Shown here one piece after another: positions 5,990-12,012 of a DNA stretch of 18,311 nt (positions are counted from its first letter, which is position 1; each line of letters begins with the position of its first letter). The stretch spans positions 1-18,311 of the forward strand of contig CAYYZW010000083.1 of the NCBI GenBank assembly GCA_964476375.1, read 5' to 3'. Under the pieces are notes generated by a model. The model ran no database searches and had not been told where the DNA came from. It worked only from the letters and a program-made list of their open reading frames with translations. This DNA is from SAT2750 sp964476375 (GTDB taxonomy: Bacteria > Planctomycetota > Planctomycetia > Pirellulales > Pirellulaceae). A program made the position numbers and the translations under genes.

Positions 5990-7174
5990 TTATCCTTCCA
6001 GTAACTGGCGAACTTGCCTGGCCACGATCAATTCCTCGTTGGTGGGAATCACCCATACCTGGGCGCGGCTTTCCTGGCTGCTGATACACGTTTCCCCACC
6101 GGCGTCCGAATTGGCAGTCTCATCAAGCTCGACTCCCAGCTCCTCCAGGCCCTCACAGACCGTGGCCCGGATCGTCTGCTGGTTCTCCCCGATGCCACCG
6201 GTAAAGACAATCACGTCGGCTCCTCCAAGCTCCACCAGCAGCGCGCCGAGGTACCGGCGGATGTCGGTGGTAAAGACATCCAGGGCCAGCCTGGCGCGGG
6301 AATGCCCCCCGTCCGCCGCCTCCTGGAGATCCCGCAGGTCACCGCTGACGCCACTGATTCCCAGCAGGCCGCCACGGCAGGCCAGGTCATCAAGCACCTC
6401 GTCCAGCGATTTGCCGGTCCGTTTCATGATCAGCGGCAGGTTAAAGGGATCCATGTCCCCCACCCGGTTGTTGTGCGGCACACCACTCTGGGGACTCATT
6501 CCCATGGATGTACCGACGCTTTTCCCGTCCCGGATCGCACAGAGGCTGCTGCTCCCGCCGAGGTGGCAGGAGATGATCCGCAGGTCCTCTCGACCAAGCA
6601 ACTCGGCGGTGCGAGTCGCAATGTAACGGTGACTGGCACCATGGAACCCCCAGCGACGGATCGGTAAATCGTCCGCCCACTCGTGGGGAATCGCGTAATG
6701 CCGGGACCGTTCGGGAATGGTCGAATGAAATCCGGTCTCAAAGGCTGCTACAAGCGGGATGCCGGGAAGACGGTCGTGAAGCTGCCTCATCGCAGCGATA
6801 TAGGGAGGATTGTGAGCAGGTGCTACCTGGCTCATCTCCTCCATCGCCGAAAGCAGCTCCTCGTCCACTCTCTCGACACCGCTCACCCGTCCGCCGTGAA
6901 CTGCCTTGAAACCGATGGCAGCCACCTCGGATGGGTCAGCCAGGCAGCCATGCTCCGGGTCGGTCAGCTGTTCAAGACACTCTGCCACGGCCACCGCGTG
7001 GTCGGGCACCGAAAGCGAACGCTCACGCCGCTCACCGTCAATCACGGTAAAAGCATGGCTTTCCACTTCCCCGATCCGCTCGATTCCACCAACGGCAAGC
7101 TGCCTTTCGGTGGACATGTCAAGCAGACGGTACTTGAAGCTGGTCGAACCCAGGTTTGCTACCAGGACTTTCAT
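5990..7174 (-). CDS. ackA: Acetate kinase-family protein (ASKHA fold) of the BMC, with altered active-site residues
   Basis: 394 residues from ATG 7174; the frame is open to 7246, but MKVLVANLGSTSFKYRLL is the normal acetate-kinase N-terminus. Family motifs are present: APAHNPPY, GFHGASHRYIATR, FTGGIGENQQTIR and IPTNEELIVAR (Glu380). Compared with the well-studied Methanosarcina enzyme, three key positions differ: the essential Arg before VHGG is Lys90 (GFKAVHGG), the catalytic Asp of FDT is Glu146 (AAFETGFH), and the Asn of HLGNG is Gly207 (HLGGS). Arg237 (NNRVGDMDP) and Asp279 are kept. It should make ATP from an acyl-phosphate; here lactyl-phosphate is the expected substrate. The symbol reflects family only. 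No encapsulation helix is evident. It lies 77 bases after a BMC-H gene and 3 bases before a BMC-P gene. Confidence 0.88.
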   Translation of the reverse strand: MKVLVANLGSTSFKYRLLDMSTERQLAVGGIERIGEVESHAFTVIDGERRERSLSVPDHAVAVAECLEQLTDPEHGCLADPSEVAAIGFKAVHGGRVSGVERVDEELLSAMEEMSQVAPAHNPPYIAAMRQLHDRLPGIPLVAAFETGFHSTIPERSRHYAIPHEWADDLPIRRWGFHGASHRYIATRTAELLGREDLRIISCHLGGSSSLCAIRDGKSVGTSMGMSPQSGVPHNNRVGDMDPFNLPLIMKRTGKSLDEVLDDLACRGGLLGISGVSGDLRDLQEAADGGHSRARLALDVFTTDIRRYLGALLVELGGADVIVFTGGIGENQQTIRATVCEGLEELGVELDETANSDAGGETCISSQESRAQVWVIPTNEELIVARQVRQLLEG

Positions 7175-7196
7175 CCCACGATTTCCTTTTTCCATC

Positions 7197-7209
7197 CCCG
7201 CTCCGCGGG
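7197..7209 (-). other. Short GC hairpin between shell gene and kinase gene
   Basis: CCCGC-GGA-GCGGG on the minus strand forms a 5-bp GC stem in the 77-base gap between BMC-H and the kinase gene. There is no T run directly after it, so it is not a convincing terminator. It could stabilise the 3' end of the upstream shell-gene mRNA. Short GC stems are common by chance at this base composition. Confidence 0.2.
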
Positions 7210-7251
7210 AGGCCTCACGACCCACACGCGCAGAACGGAAAGACACATTTC

Positions 7252-7521
7252 CTAGGCCAGGTACGATTCCACCAGGCCATCGGAGGGCCGCGGAATCACG
7301 TGGCTGCTGACAAGATCGCCGATCTGGGACGCGGCCGTACCACCGGCCTCGACCGCAGCTCGCACGCTGCCGACATCGCCACTGACAATCGTGGTTACCA
7401 GCCCGCCACCGATATCGACGCGCTTGACCACTTCCACGTTGGCGGCCTTTGCCATGGCGTCGGTCGCTTCGACCAGCCCGACAAGACCCCTCGTTTCAAC
7501 AAGACCAATTGCACTATGCAT
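7252..7521 (-). CDS. BMC-H hexameric shell protein
   Basis: 89 residues, ATG start with AAGGAAG upstream, TAG stop. A single BMC (pfam00936-type) domain covers the protein: AIGLVETRGLVGLVEATDAM, then VDIGGGLVTTIVSGDVGSV and a C-terminal VIPRP. The central pore loop reads D-I-G-G-G, where PduA-like proteins have K-I-G-S-G. Hexamers of this family tile the facets of the shell, and the pore controls passage of metabolites. It is the shorter of two adjacent BMC-H paralogues and lies 43 bases after the first. Confidence 0.95.
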   Translation of the reverse strand: MHSAIGLVETRGLVGLVEATDAMAKAANVEVVKRVDIGGGLVTTIVSGDVGSVRAAVEAGGTAASQIGDLVSSHVIPRPSDGLVESYLA

Positions 7522-7564
7522 GGTTTTCTTCCTTTCAAAAAAACTACAGAAGTTTAATACAAGG

Positions 7565-7870
7565 CTATTTCTTCGCTTCCGCCTTGCTCAGTTTCGGCGA
7601 CAGCACGTTTCCCAGGTCCTCGTGGGGACGCGGAATCACCTGCACACTCACTACCTCGCCAATTCGTCCCGCTGCGTTGGCACCTGCATCGGTGGCTGCT
7701 TTCACGGCCGCGACATCACCTGTCACGAAACTGGAAACCATGCCGGCACCGACCTTGTCCCAACCCAGGAAGTCAACATTGGCGGCTTTCATCATTGCGT
7801 CGGATGCCTCGATCAGGGCCACGAAGCCCTTCGTCTCGATCATGCCGAGCGCTTCCATTGACTTTGCCAT
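7565..7870 (-). CDS. BMC-H hexameric shell protein with C-terminal tail
   Basis: 101 residues from ATG 7870, chosen because AAGGAGAG lies just upstream and MAKSMEALGMIETKGFVALI matches BMC-H N-termini; the frame is open to 7945 but that would overlap the end of the PduL gene. The pore loop reads K-V-G-A-G. After the conserved VIPRPHEDL there is a charged tail ending in KLSKAEAKK that the other BMC-H lacks. As the first shell gene after PduL, it is probably the main facet protein. It stops with TAG. Confidence 0.95.
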   Translation of the reverse strand: MAKSMEALGMIETKGFVALIEASDAMMKAANVDFLGWDKVGAGMVSSFVTGDVAAVKAATDAGANAAGRIGEVVSVQVIPRPHEDLGNVLSPKLSKAEAKK

Positions 7871-7920
7871 TTTCAGACTCTCCTTCAAACACAAAAAACG
7901 GGACGCGGAACCATACCGCG

Positions 7921-8637
7921 TCATCCGGAACTCACCTTGTGACACGCACAGTCGTCATCCAGCCGGAGAAGTTCCATGCTGGTCGCCGCCTGCACGTTAC
8001 ACGCGTTCGCTTCATCTGTATCGATATGCACCTCGAGCTTGCTCGTGTCGTCCGCCCGGACCAGCACGTCCTCCATTACCATCGTGCAATCGGGCGATTC
8101 GATCCTCAGTTTCATCATGTCCCCCCCCTGGACCCCGAGATGCTCGCAGTCCCGGTGGTTCATGTGGACGTGGCGGGCTGCCCGGATCAGGCCCTGGTCA
8201 AGATGGACCACACCATACGGGCCGACCATCACGCAGCCCGGTGTTCCCTCGATTTTTCCGCTGTGGCGAACCGGGGCTTCCACGCCCAGGGCAATCGCAT
8301 CGGTCAGGGCCAGTTCGACCTGGCTAAAGGAACGGGTGGGGCCCAGCACGCGGACATTGGGCAGCATCCGGCGGCGGGGACCGACCAGCATGACTGTCTC
8401 CTCGGCGGCAAAATACCCGTCCTGGTAAAGCGGTCGCATCTCGGTGAGGGTGGCACCGGGGCCAAACAGTTTTTCCACGTGCTCGTCACACAGGTGGATA
8501 TGCCGGGCCGATACATTCACGGCCAGTTCCGGTGCCGCCGAGAAGGCCCCCGGGGCCTGCTGTGCAGATTCCTGCCCGACGTATTGACGAACAATACGCT
8601 CCACCATCGCCCGGTCCAGTGTTCCTGCCGTTGCCAT
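7921..8637 (-). CDS. pduL: PduL-type phosphotransacylase with N-terminal encapsulation peptide
   Basis: 238 residues from ATG 8637, one base after the TAG of the regulator gene, with AAGGAA upstream. The N-terminus (TLDRAMVERIVRQYV, ~6-20) is an amphipathic helix like known PduL encapsulation peptides, followed by an Ala/Gln/Pro-rich linker. PduL metal-site residues are visible: His46 and His48 (SARHIHL), Glu108 (QVELALTD), His156 and His158 (ARHVHMNH), and His204 in LEVHIDTDEANA. It converts acyl-CoA plus phosphate to acyl-phosphate, recycling CoA inside the compartment; lactyl-CoA is the expected substrate here (inference). Length is close to that of other BMC PduL proteins. Confidence 0.95.
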   Translation of the reverse strand: MATAGTLDRAMVERIVRQYVGQESAQQAPGAFSAAPELAVNVSARHIHLCDEHVEKLFGPGATLTEMRPLYQDGYFAAEETVMLVGPRRRMLPNVRVLGPTRSFSQVELALTDAIALGVEAPVRHSGKIEGTPGCVMVGPYGVVHLDQGLIRAARHVHMNHRDCEHLGVQGGDMMKLRIESPDCTMVMEDVLVRADDTSKLEVHIDTDEANACNVQAATSMELLRLDDDCACHKVSSG

Positions 8638-8638
8638 T

Positions 8639-9418
8639 CTATTCAATTCCTTTTCCGTTCCTGCCGGCCATCACCAGCTGAAGGCCTGCTTGTTTTGATC
8701 GCTGCTGCCATTTCTCCGGTAACTGTTCATCCGCCACCAGCGTGTCCACATCCTCCATCTGGCACAGCTGGGCCAGGCTGCTCCGGTCAAACTTGGTGCT
8801 GTCCGCCAGGATCACCACCTTGTCGGCCGATGCCATCATGGCCTGCTCCGTTTCCACCAGGAGCAGGTTGCTGTTGTAAAACCCCTTCTCGTTAATTCCG
8901 GCCACGCTTAACAGTGCCCGTTCCACGTTCAGCCGGCCGATCGCCTCGCGGGCATAAGGCCCAACGCAGACGCCCGTTTTGCCGTGCACATAACCGCCAA
9001 TAAATACCAGGTCTGCTACCTCACTTGTCATGAACAGCGTGGCAACCGGAAACGAGTTGGTCACCACCTGCAGCGGCCGACCGACCAGTTGCTGTGCCAG
9101 TTCATAGGTCGTGCTGCCACCGTCAAGCAGGATCGTCTCCCCATCGTGGATCAGGTCCGCTGCCGCCGCAGCAATCTGTTTTTTTTGCTCCCATCTCTGG
9201 TTCTGTCGCCGATCAAAATGCGGCGACTTGGGTGAGGGGCCGGTGTAAAAAACGCCACCATGGGTGCGCTTCGCTACACCGGTCTGCTCGAGGTAATCTA
9301 GGTCGCGACGAACCGTCGATTCGGATACTTTTACTTCTTTCGCTAAATTCAATAACGAAGCAAATCCGCTTAATCGGATTATTTCCACTAACCGGTCACG
9401 TCGGGTCTGGGTTTGCAT
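8639..9418 (-). CDS. DeoR-family transcriptional regulator of the BMC operon
   Basis: 259 residues from ATG 9418; the frame is open to 9511, but MQTQTRRDRLVEII is the normal DeoR-family N-terminus. No strong Shine-Dalgarno sequence precedes this ATG. The winged helix-turn-helix occupies ~6-56 (SESTVRRDLDYLEQTGVAKR is the recognition segment, followed by THGGV). The sugar-phosphate-sensing DeoRC domain follows: DGGSTTYELA (99-108), NEKGFYNSNLLLVETEQAMM (176-195) and LADSTKF. DeoR proteins usually repress sugar-use operons and release DNA on binding a phosphorylated sugar. It is first in the operon, just after a predicted promoter and palindrome, suggesting autoregulation. The ligand is probably a fucose/rhamnose pathway phosphate or DHAP (inference). 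Confidence 0.92.
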   Translation of the reverse strand: MQTQTRRDRLVEIIRLSGFASLLNLAKEVKVSESTVRRDLDYLEQTGVAKRTHGGVFYTGPSPKSPHFDRRQNQRWEQKKQIAAAAADLIHDGETILLDGGSTTYELAQQLVGRPLQVVTNSFPVATLFMTSEVADLVFIGGYVHGKTGVCVGPYAREAIGRLNVERALLSVAGINEKGFYNSNLLLVETEQAMMASADKVVILADSTKFDRSSLAQLCQMEDVDTLVADEQLPEKWQQRSKQAGLQLVMAGRNGKGIE

Positions 9419-9465
9419 AACAACGTCTGCCCAACCGATATTGAAAAAACCGTGCCTGCCACCCC

Positions 9466-9484
9466 GGAAACAACGCCTGTTTCC
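9466..9484. promoter_or_regulatory. Perfect palindrome, candidate operator for the DeoR-type regulator
   Basis: GGAAACA and TGTTTCC are exact inverted repeats around a 5-base centre. The site lies immediately downstream of the predicted -10 box and covers the region from about the transcription start to +20 of the BMC operon, a classic repressor position. It could also form an RNA hairpin in the 5' leader, since it would be transcribed. No experimental match is known to me. Confidence 0.5.
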
Positions 9485-9493
9485 AGCTCCTTT

Positions 9494-9521
9494 ATGATAG
9501 TTATCTGTCATGGTTTTGCAA
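9494..9521 (-). promoter_or_regulatory. Candidate sigma70-type promoter of the BMC operon
   Basis: On the minus strand TTGCAA (9521-9516) and TATCAT (9499-9494) are separated by 16 bases. The predicted start is near 9487, leaving a ~70-base leader before the regulator ATG at 9418. The position between the purN terminator and the first BMC gene supports it; the two boxes match the consensus at 4/6 and 5/6. Confidence 0.5.
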
Positions 9522-9578
9522 GGTATTGGTCATTTTATGCGCATTTATGGCAATAGGCCCTTGAAATAGGGACCTGGG

Positions 9579-9602
9579 AAAAGAATCGAAGCGCCGTTCG
9601 AT
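9579..9602 (-). terminator. Candidate intrinsic terminator after purN
   Basis: ATCGAA (9602-9597) and TTCGAT (9590-9585) form a 6-bp stem with a 6-base loop, followed on the minus strand by TCTTTTCCC. The stem overlaps the last base of the purN stop codon. The stem is short and the T run is broken, so strength is uncertain, but it would separate the ileS-purN unit from the BMC promoter. Confidence 0.4.
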
Positions 9603-10240
9603 CAATCCGAACCGACGATCACCTGGCCCTCGTCCACCGAGACATGCCCGGCAGCAATCCAGCCGATCACCTCCGGGTAGGCATCGCATTCGGCCTCAAA
9701 GACACGGGCGGCCAGCGTATGGGGCGTATCTCCCGCTTCCACGGGGACCTGCCGCTGATGAATAATCGGCCCGTGATCATACTGGTTATCCACGAAGTGG
9801 ATCGTGCAACCACTGACCGTCTCTCCGGCCTCGATCACCGCCTCGTGAACATGATGGCCATAGAACCCCTCCCCACAATAGGCAGGGATCAGGCTGGGGT
9901 GGATGTTAATCACCCGGTTCTCAAAATCCTCGGGAATCAGCACGTGCTTGAGGAATCCCCCCATCACGACCAGTTCCAGTCCGGCCTCCCGGCAGGGGCC
10001 AAACACACGGTCCCTGAATTCCTCGGCAGTCCCACAATCTGACCTGCAAACCACCTCGACCGGTATCCCGGCCGTTCGTGCGTATTCCAGGCCCCGGGCG
10101 TCCGCTCGGCTCGAAATCACCAGGCCGACGCGCGCATCGAGGCATCCCGCGTCAATCACTCCCAGGATGTTCTTGAGCGTCGTCCCCCCTCCTGAAATCA
10201 GGACGGCGATCCGCAGCGGTTCCCCTGCTTCCCGACTCAC
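9602..10240 (-). CDS. purN: Phosphoribosylglycinamide formyltransferase
   Basis: 212 residues with a GTG start that overlaps the ileS stop (GTGA), indicating translational coupling; stop TGA. The formyltransferase fold is clear: IAVLISGGGTTLKNIL at the N-terminus, catalytic NIHPSLIPAY (the Asn and His of the N-x-H motif), and the catalytic Asp in FVDNQYDHGPII. It transfers a formyl group from 10-formyl-THF to GAR in de novo purine synthesis. The loop after PSLIPAY (CGEGFYGHHVHEAV) is longer than in E. coli PurN, a variant I have seen in other phyla. It is the last gene of the ileS unit, and no other purine gene is present. Confidence 0.93.
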   Translation of the reverse strand: MSREAGEPLRIAVLISGGGTTLKNILGVIDAGCLDARVGLVISSRADARGLEYARTAGIPVEVVCRSDCGTAEEFRDRVFGPCREAGLELVVMGGFLKHVLIPEDFENRVINIHPSLIPAYCGEGFYGHHVHEAVIEAGETVSGCTIHFVDNQYDHGPIIHQRQVPVEAGDTPHTLAARVFEAECDAYPEVIGWIAAGHVSVDEGQVIVGSD

Positions 10241-11958
10241 GATGCCGGATCCTCCACCCGGGTCACGTAGATTTTCGCAGGCGCCTCGTTCACCTCGCGT
10301 TCGGCAGCCTCGACTCCGGCAAGGACCCCCAGGCTCAATTCAACCGCCAGCGTCTCCCCCTGGATCATCTCTCCAAACAGCTCCATCGCCTTCTTGAGCT
10401 GTTCATCCTCGCTCTCCACCGCAACACGAATCCGGTCCGTAAACTCGCAGTCCAGTTCCTTCCGGCGATCCTGGATCAGTCGCACCAGGTCCCGCGCCAG
10501 CCCCTCGCGCACCAGTTCCTCGGTCAATTCCGTGGCAAGGATAATCACCGAGTTGTCTCCCTGGGCCGCAGCCCAGCCTTCACGGGCCTGCAAGCGGACC
10601 TGGATATCCTCCTGGTCAAGAACCACCATCTCGCTATCAATTTCTATTTCCACCTTCCCCTGCCCCTTGAGCTGGGCCAGCAGCTCGCTTCCATCGACCT
10701 CGGAAAGTGCCCTGCCGAGTGCCGGCAGCAATTTCCCCAGCCGGGGCCCCAGTCGCGGCGCATTCGGCTGCACCTCGTACTCGATATACTCATCTGCCTG
10801 CTGGATATAATTAATCCTCTTCACATTCACCTCCTGCTTGAGCAACGCATCATGCTGCTCAAGCCAGGCCTGGTGCGCGCCGTTGGCCAGCACCACTTCC
10901 ATCGCCGAAAGGGGCTGCCGAACCTTCAGCCGGGCTTCCATGCGGGCACTGCGCCCGAGCGAGGCAATCTCCCTGAGCAGCGCCATCTGCACGGACAGGT
11001 CATCATCCACCAGCGAGTCATCGCGGGCCGGGTAATCACACAGGTGCACGCTCACGCGGGCCCTGTCTCCAAAGCCCCCTGCCAGCGTCTGCCAGAGGAG
11101 TTCAGCGAGATACGGCGTGAATGGAGCGATCAAGCGGGCGGTTACCAGCAGGCATTCATAGAGCGTCCAGTACGCATCCTGTTTCTCATCGGAACCAACC
11201 TGGTCGCTCCAGAAACGGTCCCGGCTTCGCCGCACGTACCAGTTGCTCAGCGCATCGACAAACTGGTTCATCGCGGCCGCCGCATTGTAGTTGTCATACG
11301 CATCCATGCAGGCGACCACCTCCCCGGTCGCCTTGTGAAGTTCCGACAGGATCCAGCGGTCCAGTTCTCCCCGATCGGCCACCGGCCTGTATCCATCTGC
11401 CGCGGAGAGGGTCTCCGCATCGAGTTGTCCCACCTCGCCGTCGATCTGCATTTCCGGCTGGAAGTGGTCGATATTCGCATAAATCCCGAAGAAGCTGAAA
11501 ACGTTCCAGAGTCGGAGCATGAATTCCGGAATGCTCTCCTTGATGGACTGCTCCTTGTAACGGATGGCGGTCCAGGCAGCCTGGTTGGCGAAAAAATACC
11601 AGCGAAGGGCATCGGCCCCGTAGGCCTCGAAAATCTCTTCCGGAGCCCGGTAATTTCGCTTGCTCTTGGACATCTTCATGCCGTCCTCACCGAGCATCAG
11701 CCCGAGCACGACACAATTACGGAAGGGATGTGGAAACGCCTGGGCACCGGACCCCTCGGACCCTTCCCCGAACAGCATCGTGCTGATCGCCAGCTGGCTA
11801 TAGAACCAGCCCCTCGTCTGGTCGATCGCCTCGCTGATGAAATCTGCCGGAAACTGTTCGGCAAACCGGTCCGCTCCCTGGTGCGGGTATCCCCACTGGG
11901 CAAAGGGCATCGCCCCCGAATCATACCAGCAGTCAATTACCTCGCTGACACGGGCCAT
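10237..11958 (-). CDS. ileS: Isoleucyl-tRNA synthetase, C-terminal part (downstream of in-frame amber codon)
   Basis: Continues the ileS frame after the TAG at 12010-12012, ending in TGA that overlaps purN. The frame is open from 12009. The best independent start is ATG 11958 (MARVSEVIDCWYDSGAMPFA), preceded by AGGAGG at a 5-base spacing, giving 573 residues; GTG 11994 is a weaker option. Motifs: DCWYDSG, DQTRGWFYSQL, KMSKS in GMKMSKSKRNY (646-650 of the full frame), the anticodon-binding domain (SNWYVRRSRDRFWSD) and a long C-terminal extension (VREGLARDLVRLIQDRRKEL) typical of type 2, eukaryote-like IleS. The synthetase needs both HIGH and KMSKS to activate Ile, so this half should not work alone. 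It may be made by readthrough, by internal initiation as a second subunit, or the stop may be an error in the sequence. Confidence 0.85.
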   Translation of the reverse strand: MARVSEVIDCWYDSGAMPFAQWGYPHQGADRFAEQFPADFISEAIDQTRGWFYSQLAISTMLFGEGSEGSGAQAFPHPFRNCVVLGLMLGEDGMKMSKSKRNYRAPEEIFEAYGADALRWYFFANQAAWTAIRYKEQSIKESIPEFMLRLWNVFSFFGIYANIDHFQPEMQIDGEVGQLDAETLSAADGYRPVADRGELDRWILSELHKATGEVVACMDAYDNYNAAAAMNQFVDALSNWYVRRSRDRFWSDQVGSDEKQDAYWTLYECLLVTARLIAPFTPYLAELLWQTLAGGFGDRARVSVHLCDYPARDDSLVDDDLSVQMALLREIASLGRSARMEARLKVRQPLSAMEVVLANGAHQAWLEQHDALLKQEVNVKRINYIQQADEYIEYEVQPNAPRLGPRLGKLLPALGRALSEVDGSELLAQLKGQGKVEIEIDSEMVVLDQEDIQVRLQAREGWAAAQGDNSVIILATELTEELVREGLARDLVRLIQDRRKELDCEFTDRIRVAVESEDEQLKKAMELFGEMIQGETLAVELSLGVLAGVEAAEREVNEAPAKIYVTRVEDPAS

Positions 11959-11969
11959 CCTCCCCTCCT
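11956..11969 (-). promoter_or_regulatory. Strong internal Shine-Dalgarno plus ATG inside ileS, after the amber codon
   Basis: AGGAGG (11969-11964) precedes an in-frame ATG (11958-11956) by 5 bases, 40 bases downstream of the in-frame TAG. The same bases encode Glu-Glu-Gly-Arg-Met of a natural IleS segment, so the match may be accidental, but it is a better ribosome-binding site than that of most genes in the window. Confidence 0.4.
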
Positions 11970-12009
11970 CATCAAAGGGGGACTGGAACGTCACGGCATC
12001 GATATAGGG

Positions 12010-12012
12010 CTA
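12010..12012 (-). other. ileS: In-frame TAG codon interrupting ileS
   Basis: The frame reads DLKVH, then TAG, then PYIDAVTF, with no shift. IleS proteins usually have Arg, less often another basic residue, in the H-x-PYID context. TAG is two changes away from every Arg codon and one from Lys AAG or Gln CAG. The base after TAG is C. Several neighbouring genes end in TAG, so it acts as a normal stop in this genome. Confidence 0.9.

Noticed and set aside
8639..9511. ATG at 9511 as the start of the DeoR regulator.
   Set aside because: It would add 31 residues with no family similarity, has no ribosome-binding site, and would lie upstream of the start site (~9487) of the predicted promoter.
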